Positions 24,250-36,699 of a DNA stretch of 64,000 nucleotides are shown here, in pieces. Both the position numbers and the translations under genes were made by a program. Numbering within the stretch: position 1 is the first letter of the stretch; every line of letters starts with the position of its first letter. The DNA is from Gnetum montanum (lineage: Eukaryota > Streptophyta > Gnetopsida > Gnetales > Gnetaceae). The stretch spans positions 805,014 through 869,013 of the forward strand of contig MNCI01023742.1 in assembly GCA_015680685.1 (NCBI GenBank), read 5' to 3'. The notes under the pieces were generated by a model that was not told the origin of the DNA, did no database searches, and worked only from the letters and a program-made list of their open reading frames with translations.

Positions 24250-26605
24250 ATGGTTCCTAAACGTGGATAGCAAGGAGGACCCTCTCAAGGTGTGTCCAAA
24301 CGACCAAGGAGAGGTAGAGGCCAGGCATCTCTCAAGGAATGTACAGAATAGGAGGCACAATCATTCAGCATCCATCAAGAGCCTCCTATTACTATGTAAT
24401 CGGGATAGGCTGAAGGAGGAGCCGGGGGAGCACTTGAATAGGGATAACATCTCACATTGTCCCTAGAATGTATTTAGGTGATTCATGAATGGCCCACATT
24501 AACAGCCATGATTGTGGAACTAAACTTTGGACCTTTCACTAAATTCGCTCCTGAGCTAGTTAGGGACCAACTCAAAGGATCCCCATTATGGCCTATTCTC
24601 TCTGAAAGTGGTGCCTAGTACCTGGGAGAGACGTACCAATTTTGGCACAATAAAGAAGAAGGTACCACTATTGATATTGTTGGTGTTTCTATGGATTTCT
24701 CTACTAAATCCATTTCAAAAGTGTTAAATATTTCGAATACAGGGCCAAAGGTTGCTCACCTACCCACTCGCTTCAATGCTGATGCACAGAAGATCTGGTT
24801 GAAAAGGACGTATGGCAAGGAAGACAAAGCATATGGAGAGCTTACACTAGAAGAGAGGATCTATTTTAATATTGGCACTTATCACATCTTCCCCACAAAA
24901 GGATTGAATAGAATCTCCACGTATGTGGCTAAAGGAAGTGCTATATTGATGGGCAAGTTTAATGCCAACCTACCCCATCTATATCTTATAGAGATTTTCA
25001 GGTAGTTCGAAGAACATAAGATAGGGAAGTTCACATTTCCCTTCCCCTATCTCATCAGGAAGTTGTGCTGATGTGCTAGAATTCTAGGGTACACCAATGA
25101 CGTCCCCAAAAGGGCCCAAAATGCTTCCTTTATTGAATTGTTAAAGCCACTAGCCGCAAGGAAAAGCACTAGTGAGACACTCTAGCCTAAACAAGAATAG
25201 ATGGTGGGGCCCATTGCACCTCAAACTATAGGGTCTATCCAACTTCCAAGCACAAGGCCTAGTCAAAAATAGGAAGTAAGGCCCAGCACAGGCCAGCAAG
25301 ACCAACCACCACCACCATCACAAGACTATCGATCGTTAATGAGCCATCTCAAGGCCATCGCTGAGATGGTTAATTAGGGAAGCCATGATGAGACCAATCT
25401 CTTCAGGATCATAGAAAATTTCGTACAACCCATGGTCTCAATCGATCACGCATGGGGCAAGGTATCAATTCAAATAGGAGGAGGGACATCACATTGGTCA
25501 AAATAGATCTCAAGGAATGATGCATCTTTTTAGGTGCAATTAGAAACTAGTGAAGGGACCATAGTAGTGGTCATGCAGCACCAAGATGTAGCAGGAGTCG
25601 TAGAAGTGGTCATGGACCACATAAAAGAATCATTCAATGTCCCTATTTTGCCACCAGCAAACTTTACAGGAGCACGCAATGCTTAAAATTTGGCCGGTCC
25701 CTCAATGACTCCTGTGGAGCATGAGGATGTTCTCGATCGGTTGCTGTAGATAGGACAAGTGATGACATCCTTATTTCACATCACTCAAGATGTCACAACA
25801 ACTCAATCATACCTCACCTCCACAAAAATAAAGCTAGTTATGGTAGAGATCAAGGTCGAGCATGCAGAGGCAAAGTTGGAAAGACTCCAAGAGAAGCTCG
25901 TCACCCTACAAGATAAACAACAAGACCGATCTCAATTCATTCCCATAGACCAAATAGAGTCCTTCCAGATAAAGCAACTTAGTAAATTGTTGGCAGAAAA
26001 TAAAAGAATGACAGAGAAGAAAGAGAAGGCTGATTGGGATGCTTCCAAGGCACAAGGCTCAAATCTATGCACATGTCAAAGCACTCAAGGCCTTACAAGA
26101 GGAGAATAAACAACTTGCCATTGATAATCTCCAATTGACCATCATAGAAAAACAAAGGAATGTTCTCCAAGAAAACCTCTAGTAGTTACGAGAACAATTA
26201 GTCAGGGTCAACTTTTAGAAGATGCTGTAGAAATTAGAAGTGGCAAATTCTGAGTTAGAGGTGGTCAAAACCAACTACCAAGGACAAAAATATGTCATGG
26301 AAGACTTGGTTCGATGACTTATGGATTACCAGTAATACAAGGATAAAGCTAGAGCCTATGAAGAGGAATGACGGCTAGTTGTGGCTTGGTATGTCAAGGC
26401 CAACCAAATGTTCTCACAACTGTTGTGTCCATGGGAGGTGGCAACTTCATCGAACATTGAAACATCAGCATGGATGGCACAAGATCCCTAAATTGAAGAG
26501 GAAAAGCTCCAAGCACTCCTTCAAAGCCATCAAATTCCAAAACCTGGAGCACAAGACCAGGGGAAGAGACCCATGGAGGAACCACTACGACCAAGTACCA
26601 CATGA
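24250..26605 (+). pseudogene. Second ORF of the LTR element, function unknown
   Basis: ATG at 24250 follows TTGCAG directly. One frame holds to about 26056, where an extra G moves it to the next frame, which ends TGA at 26603. The reading frame is about 785 codons, broken by point stops (mainly TAG). Visible parts are an Arg/Gly-rich start (KRPRRGRGQ), a globular region (24500-25140) with VAHLPTRFNADAQKIWLKRT and LEERIYFNIGTYHIFPTKGL, a Pro/Gln linker (25180-25320), and a long coiled coil (25840-26330; EAKLERLQEKLVTLQDKQQD). The globular part faintly recalls 'putative plant transposon protein' domains. It is not pol or a known env. I give no function. Confidence 0.6.
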
Positions 26606-26785
26606 GTTTCAATAAATTTTGTAAGTCTATGTTTGTGTCCCAATTTTATTATGTTAAACTCTCCACTATGGCATGAATAAATTTCTAACTAGTCAATAAT
26701 CCCATACCTATCCACTATGTAATCAACAGAACTTATTCTCATTTTGTTTGACTTGAGGATGAGTTTTCATTCAATCGTGTGGGTA

Positions 26786-27630
26786 TGATGAACCATGAAT
26801 TATTAGGCTCATATATCAGATCCACAATATTAGGTATGTGATATAGTGGCCTGGCTAATGATATTAGATACATGATATCATGGCTCCTGTGTAAGCTTAT
26901 AAATACCACATTTAGGCACATAGGAAAGAGGAGGTAAGTTAAAGTTATTAAGTGTAGAAGTAAAGTCCTTTTATTCATTTTTAGTTCCTCTCAACTCTTT
27001 CCCCAGTGCATGCCCACAGTGTGATGATTGTAATTGTATGGAACCTTTATTCAAGTGTGATGTACTTGGACACGTACATGATCGACAATAAAGATCGAGA
27101 TTACTTCATCATTGTAGCATTCACTTAGTTTTAATCGCTTAACTGTTATTATTATTTATTATTTCTTAATTAATTATTATTTACCTTCATTTTCTATCCC
27201 TGTTAATCATGAGCATTTAAGTGTGACTACTTGGTAACCCAGTAGCGTATCTAGGAGCGCTCAAGTAATATACGCTTGGTAATCCCAAAAGTAGTACATG
27301 AGGTCCAAGATGTATATGGATGATTAAGGATGGATGCTCATTGCACTTAGGCTAGCTTAAATTCTCTTCTCCCACTCCCTCTTAGCTTAAGACAAAGTTA
27401 TTTTCCATTACCTCTAGGAGTAGCACTAGTTTAGGCACACATGATACACCTCACTCTGGACAAAACCATACGTGAAAAAGCAAATACTAGTCTAGGTGTG
27501 AAGACAGCGACCTACGATCAACATGTAACTATCTAGATACCACAACTAGTGCATCTACAGAGTTCGAACGGAAGGTGCATATATGTTCATATTCATATGG
27601 TTGAGTGTAGGGGTACCTCACCACTCATTA
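26786..27630 (+). mobile_element. 3' LTR
   Basis: It begins TGATGAACC and ends CACTCATTA (CA to TA change). It matches the 5' LTR throughout, with a different indel pattern: about 40 extra bases near 27240, and loss of a stretch present at 19785. The purine tract before it is weak. Confidence 0.92.
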
Positions 27631-28289
27631 TCAACCAAAGCTTTATGATTATTAAGAAAAAATGAAAATGATGATGGATTATTAATAGTCCTGGCACCAG
27701 AAGCTTTATGATTATAACACAAAAATGAAAATGATGATGGATTCTTAATATTATTGTCATTAGAGGCTTCACACAAAAATGAAAATGATGATGGATTATC
27801 AATATTGTCATCATCAGAAGCTTCACACAAGAATGAAAATGATGATGGCTTATTATTGGCATCAAAAGCTTCATGCAAGAATGAAAATGATGATGGATTC
27901 TTAATATCATTAGCATTAGTAGCAAAATCATAAGTAGAAATGAAGCAAATGAAAAGCATGGATCACCAAATTTTCCAAAAAGTAGCCACCACCTTCCTGG
28001 TGGACCTTGTCTGCATATCCATTTTTCTAACAATTAGCTGTCTTTTCATTTTTATTTATGTCAGTAGGGGATCTTCCTCACCAGTGGTCTAAGCTGCAAC
28101 TCCCATAGAATTGTTGGGTTGAATTTAAAGAGGAGTTCCATGATGTAGAGACCAAGGAAAGGTCTGCTAATTTCTCTCCAAAGTGAATACGTAGTAATCA
28201 CCATAGTCTATTATAATTTTTCATGCATTTACAACGGCCTTCAGTTACCTAAAATTTAAGTTCACCAAAGGAACACACATTAGTACTCT

Positions 28290-29060
28290 AAAAGAAATGC
28301 ATTAAGTATTAAACCCCCAAAACCTTAACCAATCCATAATGGTTCATGTTTACGTCTGACTCACTACTTTTGTGGATGTAGAGCACACATTATTATTTTA
28401 ATAGAAATGCATTAAGTATTAAACCTCCCAAAATATTAACTGATTCATAATGGTTCATATGTATGTATGCATCACTGTGGACATACAACAGACATCAATA
28501 TTTTAATAGAAATGCATTAAGTATTAAAACTTCCAAAACCTTAACCGATCCATAATGGTTTGTACTTATGTATGTGTCGATGCACATAGAGCACACATTG
28601 GTATTTTAATAGAAATGCATTAAGTATTAAACCCCCCAAAACCTTAACTGATTCATAATGGTTCATATGTACACATCACTATGGGCATAGAGCATACATT
28701 AATATTTTAACACAAATGCATTAAGTATTGAACCCCCAAAAACCTTAGCCAATCCATAATGGTTCATATTTATGTATGCGTCACTACTTTGGTGGATGTA
28801 GAGCACACATTAATATTTTAATAGAAATACATTAAGTATTAAACCCTCCAAAACCTTAACTGATGTATAATGGTTCATACGTACGTATCCATCACAGAAC
28901 GTAATGCACACATTAGTATTTTAACAAAAATGCATTAAGTGTTAAACCCCCTTAACCAATACATAATGGTTCATAAGTAGGTATGTGTCGCCGTGGACAT
29001 AGAGCACACATTAATTATTTTCACAAAAATGCATTAAGTATTAAACCCCCCAAACCCTTA
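28290..29060. repeat. Tandem repeat, about 103 bp x 8, upstream of copy A
   Basis: The unit has GAGCACACATTA, ATTTTAATAGAAATGC, ATTAAGTATTAAACCCCC, AAACCTTAACTGATCC and ATAATGGTTCAT, with eight occurrences of ATTAAGTATTAAA spaced 100 to 109 bases. It sits about 200 bases before the start of the polygalacturonase-like gene, where the promoter would be. Confidence 0.9.
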
Positions 29061-31218
29061 ACTGATCCGTAACGGTTCATATGTACGTATGCATCATTTC
29101 ATTTGTGGACGTAGAAATGCTTTTGAGGATTGCAAAGTATGGTGGATTTTGGAGATGTGCTCTATAACGTAAATGAGAAGCATGCTAAAATAATAAATTT
29201 AAATAATATTTTGAATGCATGAATGAAACTATGCTATAAATTATTTAAAAATTAAGGAAAATATTTAGGTTTTATATTTTGCTGCATCTCTCCCAGATCA
29301 CATAGTGCTAGTGTGGCCCATGCCCTGTCTCTAAGTTTATTACACATAGATTTTGCTACAATAGTTCACTTAAAAGATTTTTATTTTTTCTACCTAAACA
29401 ATGGAAGTCATACTGAATGTCTCGAGGATGTCTCGAATGTGTCCAATTTTGAAAACATCAAACTTGCAAATTTTGATAAAGACACATCCCCTTGGTGCAC
29501 TCATAAATTAAATGCGTACATATATGAACCATCCTAAGGCATATGTAATGATTATCATTATCATCATCTTAGCTATGTCTACGTGTTACTTATTGTAACC
29601 CTCAACTACCATATATTTCAATTGTGAATATGTAGACATAATTCAGTGGTTCAAACTAGTTATTGGAAATCAAATGACAATGAAAAATTTAAAATCATGT
29701 CTTTGAATTTTTTATTTTTAAAAAAGAAATATTCACATGATAGCTACACAATTAGGTCTCCTATACTTTGTGTGCACCAAAACATTAAATAAAAGTTTCA
29801 AAATATGAGGTATGTCACCTAATCTTCAAGGCAAATATCATAGCACCCAACTCTAGATCATGCATGGGATATCTAGATTCATGTGGCCTTAACTAACAAG
29901 ATGCATAAGCCATAGCCTATTCATCCTGCATCAATACATAACCAAATCCATCTCCTAAAGCATTAGTACTAACATCATATGGATAACTTATGACCTGCAA
30001 CTAGTAGCCTTCTAGAGGATTGGCTATAGGGACGAATACACTTATGCCACGTTCCAATCATAGGAACGAACACACCTATGCTCTCCCACTCTCAAGATGA
30101 GGCCTAAGACAAAAGCTTCACTGATGCACCACAATGGGAATCAATTTGTAACTACACCTAGAATGCCTAATCACCAGCTAGTCCACACCCTTATGCTAGC
30201 ACCACTCACCAATGATCATTTCTAGCATCGTCGTGAACACATGTACAAATCTTAGCTAGCTTAAGCCATCACATGTCATAAGCACAACCCATCTAAAACA
30301 AACATAACATGACCACATACATCCACACCAAACTATCACATTCAATCCATGAAAATAATACTACAACTTGAAAAAACAAAATTTTGCACTACAAACCTAT
30401 TTCATGAACTACATGTATTCTATGAAAATGACCACTATGGTAATCACCTAGATACTATATGCCCAAAAATAAAACCAATTCCATGATTAGGAAGTACTTC
30501 CAAGATGATTCCAATGACACTAATTTCACCTAAATCAAACTCCTAAAGCAAAGTTATGCACGTTTAAAGTTTAATCAATAAAATAATATTTAATTACAAC
30601 TTGTGATGATTGAAACTCCTGCGCCATAATAGGTCTCCAAAATATAATGTTCTGACCATGAAAATCTCATCAACATCACATATCATATTCAACAAATCCC
30701 TATCATATCATACATCGCATATTTATTAATAAAGAATTTGCAGCCAAAATCGTGAAATTTCAAGAAAAATATGCAAAACAATATGTCCAACTTCGATCTT
30801 TTAACTATCCACCCCACATGTCCACATCACATGATCATATACACTAATCTAACACAAGGGTATAAGAAGAAAAAAAGACAACCCACCAATTAAAACTATT
30901 GCGGCAGAAACTCTGAAATAAGCATACAATCCTCAAAAATATAGCAAAACTCTGTTTTGCTCCAAACAAGTTTCACACCCATGTATATATGACCACAACA
31001 ATCCCAAATCCAGGTTTAGAGCATAGAAAAATCTATGCACAAAGCTCAAATTTCTGAAAAAAGAGTGGAAAATGGAAGAAACAAGGAAAGAAAATCGATG
31101 AATTACAATCTTTAGCTTCTTGTTTCTGTTTCGAGAACCAAAAAAACACACAATCATAATACTTTTAAAAAAATGAACTATAATTGTAACTTATGACAAA
31201 CATTCTAGATTTGATAGT
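29061..31218. other. Upstream/intergenic part of unit 1, no gene seen
   Basis: AT-rich, colinear with 39080-41230 of unit 2 and in part with 46775-47072. Short open frames are not conserved between units (frames and stops differ), so they are not genes. Confidence 0.7.
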
Positions 31219-33388
31219 CAAAGGTGTTGTACAAGTATCCTTTACTAGAGAAGTAAAGGCACCTAGTGAACTTAGAAGTGAGTTGGGATCCAGTTTCCTA
31301 AATAGGAAGAGAAGGTTCATCGTTGAGCTAAGTGTAAGCTTGATCTAGTTTCTTAAATAAGAAAATAAAATCACCTAGAAGGCTTCATTGGAGTAAAAGG
31401 AAAGCAACAAAGAATAATAGATGAGTTCTATGTAAAGTTTATACATTTACAAGTTGACCAAGGATATCTACAGAGAAACAATTATCACAAAAATTTGTAA
31501 TTTAAACATGCTCATCCCACCAAGCCAGGGTCTTATGATGGTTGGTGAATAAGCAAAACCCAACCTCAATTTGTAATTTAAACATGCTTATCCCACCAAG
31601 GCAACATCTTATGAGGATTAGTAAATAAGCAAAAGCCTAACTTCTTTTGAGTGACTGGGCCCAAGCTTGAACCCAAGTCTTACAACTTGCAAAACAAGTG
31701 CTTTAGCATCACTCCAAGTGATGGTCCTTGTAATATAAACATATGATGTTTATAAATACTTTTTAATTATACCATTTGTCACAAAAAAACAAAAAAATAA
31801 CAAGTTAAATAGTCATAAAGTTATATTCTTACCCACTTAACCAATCACTAATATAAAATACATCATGTTTTTAACATCTCACCTATTCCCAATCATTAAA
31901 TAACCTAATGCTTTCATATAGACAAATTAATGCTTTAATGTATTCGGCCCTCCTTATTTGGGGATTAACATACGACTTACAAGGTGTATTGAATCCATAA
32001 CTTTGAAACTCACTCAACTTGAATGAAATTTCTAACTATGTAGGCTATTGGAAATTAAGTATTTACTTTATATCGAAGTATTATAAAGCCAACCATGTAA
32101 AAGCAACCATGAAAATCCAATGAAACATTTAAATTAATTTTAGTGTATTATTTTATGGGCTAAATGGTAGGTCTTGCTTGTCTTATTTGTACATAAGAAG
32201 TGCACCTCAGCCCATCATCAACATAGGCATTGATCATCATCAACATTGAGCTAGATAAGGAAGGGACGACAAGCACAATGGTGGAAATGTCAACATTGTT
32301 GCACATAGATTTTGCATTCTTTTGTGCATGTCATTTCATAGAAGAAGAAACATCAACAATAGAAGTAGTGTCATCCACTAAAACATAAGTAAGATTCACA
32401 TTATAAAACACCAAATTGCTGCAGCATGCAGAGTTGCTGCATTTTAGAGAGATGGCATCTTGGCCGAATGGCATCATGGGTGGGTGGTTGTGGCAGTCTT
32501 TAATCTTTTTCTTGTCGTAGTAGAAATGATCTACAATTACAAGGTTCATGGTGTGGTTGTGGAAGGCTTTAAGCTTTCTGCTGTCACGGTAAACCTAATC
32601 TATCATTATAGGGTCCTGCACATTTGTCCTTTCAATGTTCTAAAACACCACTCTAGATGCAAGGTCTCTTCCTCCTTGCACCAACAACAATATTCATCTC
32701 TGATATGCATAATTTGTTTGGATAATAAAAACTCAAAGGATAGTAGTACTATTAAACTTGAGACAAGGTCATCACTCGCATCAAAAAGAAAAATCAAGAT
32801 GATGGATTCCTGTAACTCAGTATCAAGAAAGATACATAAAGGGTTAAACTATTACTTGATCATTAATCCTCCTAGGACCCTACATTATAGGAATGAACAC
32901 TAAACTTCTTAGTAATGAAACTTCTAAAAGATTATCATTAAAAAGCTTAACATTCATCTTGCTAAAATGGCCTACAAAGTCCCATAGGGGAGGAAAATCC
33001 TAAACTAACGAAAGAGACCTATATAAGAAATCTCATACGATTATAGATAATGCACAAAATCCTAACATTTCTTTGAGTAGCACCTTCCAAGGAAGAAAAG
33101 ATACATATGATATGAAATTTACAAACTTTACCTACCATGTTTTGATTCTAACTTTGTCAAAGGTATCATGGAGCGTAGCACCATTCCCTAATGCTTCTGT
33201 AACTTCATCCTCTAAGTTGTCATTGCCAAGGCATCCAATGCTGAGAAATCAATAACATATTGTCCTATTAGCTGACAAATGTACTAGCTCTATCCTCCTC
33301 TAAGATCTACTACTACTCTAACTTAAATGTCAAGATAGAACAAATGAGCCACATTGCTAAATTTGAAATCCTTCCTTTTTCAATCAAT
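31219..33388 (+). repeat. Left arm of a 2170 bp inverted repeat
   Basis: It pairs with 33419-35588. Both arms are exactly 2170 bases, and every open frame in one arm has an identical mirror in the other at the position 66807 minus x. The arm covers the start of duplication unit 2 and polygalacturonase copy C. Confidence 0.95.
32216..33240 (-). pseudogene. Polygalacturonase-like copy C: last two exons
   Basis: The exon at 33132-33240 (109 bases, same length as in copy D) contains LEDEVTEALGNGATLHDT and VRIKTW followed by TAG where Gln is expected before the splice donor. The last exon (about 32240-32675) has DAISLKCSNSACCSN. Codons expected for the QDP block differ (a TAG in place of Gln near 32600) and it ends early at SSSMK. 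It is probably the 3' half of the same gene as copy B. The exons for SPNTHG and GDGC are missing between them. Confidence 0.8.
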
Positions 33389-33418
33389 ACTATTGATGAG
33401 TGGCGAGGTACCCCTACN
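33389..33418 (-). mobile_element. LTR terminus and single-N join
   Basis: After the polygalacturonase intron sequence ACTAT comes TGATGAGTGGCGAGGTACCC, the inverted end of the LTR family seen at 20185, 46774 and 59091. It breaks off at an N (33418). An element in - orientation had therefore entered this intron, and its body is missing here. Confidence 0.8.
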
Positions 33419-35588
33419 ATTGATTGAAAAAGGAAGGATTTCAAATTTAGCAATGTGGCTCATTTGTTCTATCTTGACATTTAAGTTAGAGTAGTAGTAG
33501 ATCTTAGAGGAGGATAGAGCTAGTACATTTGTCAGCTAATAGGACAATATGTTATTGATTTCTCAGCATTGGATGCCTTGGCAATGACAACTTAGAGGAT
33601 GAAGTTACAGAAGCATTAGGGAATGGTGCTACGCTCCATGATACCTTTGACAAAGTTAGAATCAAAACATGGTAGGTAAAGTTTGTAAATTTCATATCAT
33701 ATGTATCTTTTCTTCCTTGGAAGGTGCTACTCAAAGAAATGTTAGGATTTTGTGCATTATCTATAATCGTATGAGATTTCTTATATAGGTCTCTTTCGTT
33801 AGTTTAGGATTTTCCTCCCCTATGGGACTTTGTAGGCCATTTTAGCAAGATGAATGTTAAGCTTTTTAATGATAATCTTTTAGAAGTTTCATTACTAAGA
33901 AGTTTAGTGTTCATTCCTATAATGTAGGGTCCTAGGAGGATTAATGATCAAGTAATAGTTTAACCCTTTATGTATCTTTCTTGATACTGAGTTACAGGAA
34001 TCCATCATCTTGATTTTTCTTTTTGATGCGAGTGATGACCTTGTCTCAAGTTTAATAGTACTACTATCCTTTGAGTTTTTATTATCCAAACAAATTATGC
34101 ATATCAGAGATGAATATTGTTGTTGGTGCAAGGAGGAAGAGACCTTGCATCTAGAGTGGTGTTTTAGAACATTGAAAGGACAAATGTGCAGGACCCTATA
34201 ATGATAGATTAGGTTTACCGTGACAGCAGAAAGCTTAAAGCCTTCCACAACCACACCATGAACCTTGTAATTGTAGATCATTTCTACTACGACAAGAAAA
34301 AGATTAAAGACTGCCACAACCACCCACCCATGATGCCATTCGGCCAAGATGCCATCTCTCTAAAATGCAGCAACTCTGCATGCTGCAGCAATTTGGTGTT
34401 TTATAATGTGAATCTTACTTATGTTTTAGTGGATGACACTACTTCTATTGTTGATGTTTCTTCTTCTATGAAATGACATGCACAAAAGAATGCAAAATCT
34501 ATGTGCAACAATGTTGACATTTCCACCATTGTGCTTGTCGTCCCTTCCTTATCTAGCTCAATGTTGATGATGATCAATGCCTATGTTGATGATGGGCTGA
34601 GGTGCACTTCTTATGTACAAATAAGACAAGCAAGACCTACCATTTAGCCCATAAAATAATACACTAAAATTAATTTAAATGTTTCATTGGATTTTCATGG
34701 TTGCTTTTACATGGTTGGCTTTATAATACTTCGATATAAAGTAAATACTTAATTTCCAATAGCCTACATAGTTAGAAATTTCATTCAAGTTGAGTGAGTT
34801 TCAAAGTTATGGATTCAATACACCTTGTAAGTCGTATGTTAATCCCCAAATAAGGAGGGCCGAATACATTAAAGCATTAATTTGTCTATATGAAAGCATT
34901 AGGTTATTTAATGATTGGGAATAGGTGAGATGTTAAAAACATGATGTATTTTATATTAGTGATTGGTTAAGTGGGTAAGAATATAACTTTATGACTATTT
35001 AACTTGTTATTTTTTTGTTTTTTTGTGACAAATGGTATAATTAAAAAGTATTTATAAACATCATATGTTTATATTACAAGGACCATCACTTGGAGTGATG
35101 CTAAAGCACTTGTTTTGCAAGTTGTAAGACTTGGGTTCAAGCTTGGGCCCAGTCACTCAAAAGAAGTTAGGCTTTTGCTTATTTACTAATCCTCATAAGA
35201 TGTTGCCTTGGTGGGATAAGCATGTTTAAATTACAAATTGAGGTTGGGTTTTGCTTATTCACCAACCATCATAAGACCCTGGCTTGGTGGGATGAGCATG
35301 TTTAAATTACAAATTTTTGTGATAATTGTTTCTCTGTAGATATCCTTGGTCAACTTGTAAATGTATAAACTTTACATAGAACTCATCTATTATTCTTTGT
35401 TGCTTTCCTTTTACTCCAATGAAGCCTTCTAGGTGATTTTATTTTCTTATTTAAGAAACTAGATCAAGCTTACACTTAGCTCAACGATGAACCTTCTCTT
35501 CCTATTTAGGAAACTGGATCCCAACTCACTTCTAAGTTCACTAGGTGCCTTTACTTCTCTAGTAAAGGATACTTGTACAACACCTTTG
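33419..35588 (-). repeat. Right arm of the inverted repeat, probably an assembly duplicate
   Basis: Exact reverse complement of 31219-33388, with an N immediately on each side (33418 and 35589). The mirrored copy of the polygalacturonase exons here (33567-34590, + strand) should not be counted as a separate gene without confirmation. Confidence 0.9.
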
Positions 35589-35589
35589 N

Positions 35590-36690
35590 ACTTTTTTTTT
35601 CTTTTTTCTTTTTTTTGTTTTGTGTTTTTATGCGTGGGGACCACACCATGCAAAGACTTCTTATTTTTATTGCCTTAGCTTCCGATTATTGGGTAACATC
35701 GGAACGGTAAGAAAACACAAGAAGAAGACATCCAAGCACCCAAGTGAATGACCAACACAAAGCCTCAAGTTCCCTTGAAGTCACACCCTTTGCAAATCCT
35801 TGAGTCCTTCCTTAGTTTGGGAAATTCCCAGTCACCAGTTCGTTAAAGTTCTTATTAGAAGGGATCTGTACATTTCCAAGCCAAGGGAAACCATAGACTT
35901 GATGGATGGATGGATGAAGTGGTCTCATTGCCTGCCATATCAAAAGAACATACCTTAGTATCAACAATGTAACTTGAAGGTAAAAATCAAACATTAGCAA
36001 TCAATGAAAAACAGTTCATCCCATCGGCCCGAACACTTATTAGGTGACGAATTTACATGATGGATAACACACACACACACACAAAATGGAGAAAATATAA
36101 CGATGTTGTAAAACAAAAATAAGAAAAGGTAAAGAAATATGTAAAACAAAAATTAGAAAAGTTAAAGAAATTGTAAAACAAAAATGTGTAAAACAAAAAC
36201 GTTGTAAAACAAAAACGTGTAAAACAAAAACTGAAAAAGAACTGAGGGCCCCATAAGATTAGCATAGGTGGCCATCTCCCCCATGACTGAATTGTAAGGG
36301 AGAGATCTGAAAAAGTGAGCGCCTATTTGAATTTCTAAGCAGTGCCCAACTTCTCCCAATTGATGACCTTAGATTCAGGGGTGGAAGTTGGCGGCGTTCA
36401 CGTTCCAGCATGTCTATGCCATGGTTGTTGGCATGAGCTTCCTCAGTTCATTCCATGCATATTTTTTTGTTCCTACGAGAAGCTGTCAACCACAGGGTGT
36501 CTACTACTTCTTGTGTGGTTGCTACATACAGGCATCTTTGTTGCAGAGTTTCTTGGGCACACCTGTGACATGGAGACATTTCCTCCGTGTCATCACCCGA
36601 TGAATCACTGTATGTGATGCATGGAACTATTCTCTTCTCGATCTTTCCACATATGTTAATCCTGGAGATTTCCAAGGAAAGATCACGGAC
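35590..36690 (-). mobile_element. Fragment of a gag-protease LTR element
   Basis: Colinear in reverse with 62160-63260. Its coding end (36448-36690) reads EISRINICGKIEKRIVPCITY and QRCLYVATTQEVVDTLWLTA, the tail after the protease in the sister element. TTTTGTTTTACA repeats (36060-36240, - strand) and the GCGTGGGGACCACACCATGC block follow. It abuts copy B sequence at about 36690 with no LTR, so one side is deleted. Confidence 0.85.
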
Positions 36691-36699
36691 CCTAAGGCA

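Larger units (their letters stand above)
19361..27630 (+). mobile_element. Complete gag-only LTR retrotransposon with second ORF, inserted in copy A exon 1
   Basis: Two LTRs of the same family (19361-20185 and 26786-27630) flank 6.6 kb. The host sequence GCAAC (19356-19360) recurs as TCAAC (27631-27635), a 5 bp target duplication with one change, and copy D shows the empty site. The interior holds gag (20522-22329) and a second ORF (24250-26605), but no recognisable protease, RT, RNase H or integrase, so it needs enzymes in trans. The layout resembles the TR-GAG class of non-autonomous plant elements, plus an extra ORF. The LTRs differ by many substitutions and indels, so insertion is old. 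A single N at 23846 marks a join. Confidence 0.9.
16530..28080 (-). pseudogene. Polygalacturonase-like copy A, split by an LTR element
   Basis: GH28 polygalacturonases cleave cell-wall homogalacturonan after secretion. Copy A matches copy D exon by exon. Exon 1 is cut: its 5' part is at 27631-28080 and its 3' part ends at 19360. Exon 2 is near 18735-18870, exon 3 near 18440-18595, the exon with SPNTHD at 17928-18173, GDGC near 17880, RIK near 17430, and the last exon 16530-16972. Lesions include the 8.27 kb insertion, a TGA in exon 2, a TAG just before the WW of exon 3 (shared with copy D), TAG after the RIKKW block and an early TGA at 16628. It has five N-terminal NPSSFSFL motifs. Confidence 0.85.
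15655..31355 (-). repeat. Segmental duplication unit 1 (contains copy A)
   Basis: This unit starts with AATCACATAGAAGGCTTCATTGG and runs through the 3' flank, the polygalacturonase copy A, the 103 bp promoter-side repeats and about 2 kb of upstream sequence. It is about 7.4 kb without the 8.27 kb LTR element. The same order recurs in units 2 (31356-41386, with additions), 3 (41387-47072, with an LTR) and 4 (47073-48570, truncated), all in the same orientation. Confidence 0.85.

Noticed and set aside
29313-29537. Short + strand ORFs conserved between units (29313 and 39343)
   Set aside because: They are similar only because the whole unit is duplicated. Frames end at different points and no domain is present.
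33567-34590. A + strand polygalacturonase copy as an additional gene
   Set aside because: It is the exact mirror of copy C between two Ns, so it is better treated as an assembly duplicate until proven.
36053-36265. Phe-rich - strand frame
   Set aside because: Translation of the GTTTTTGTTTTACA repeat. Low complexity.
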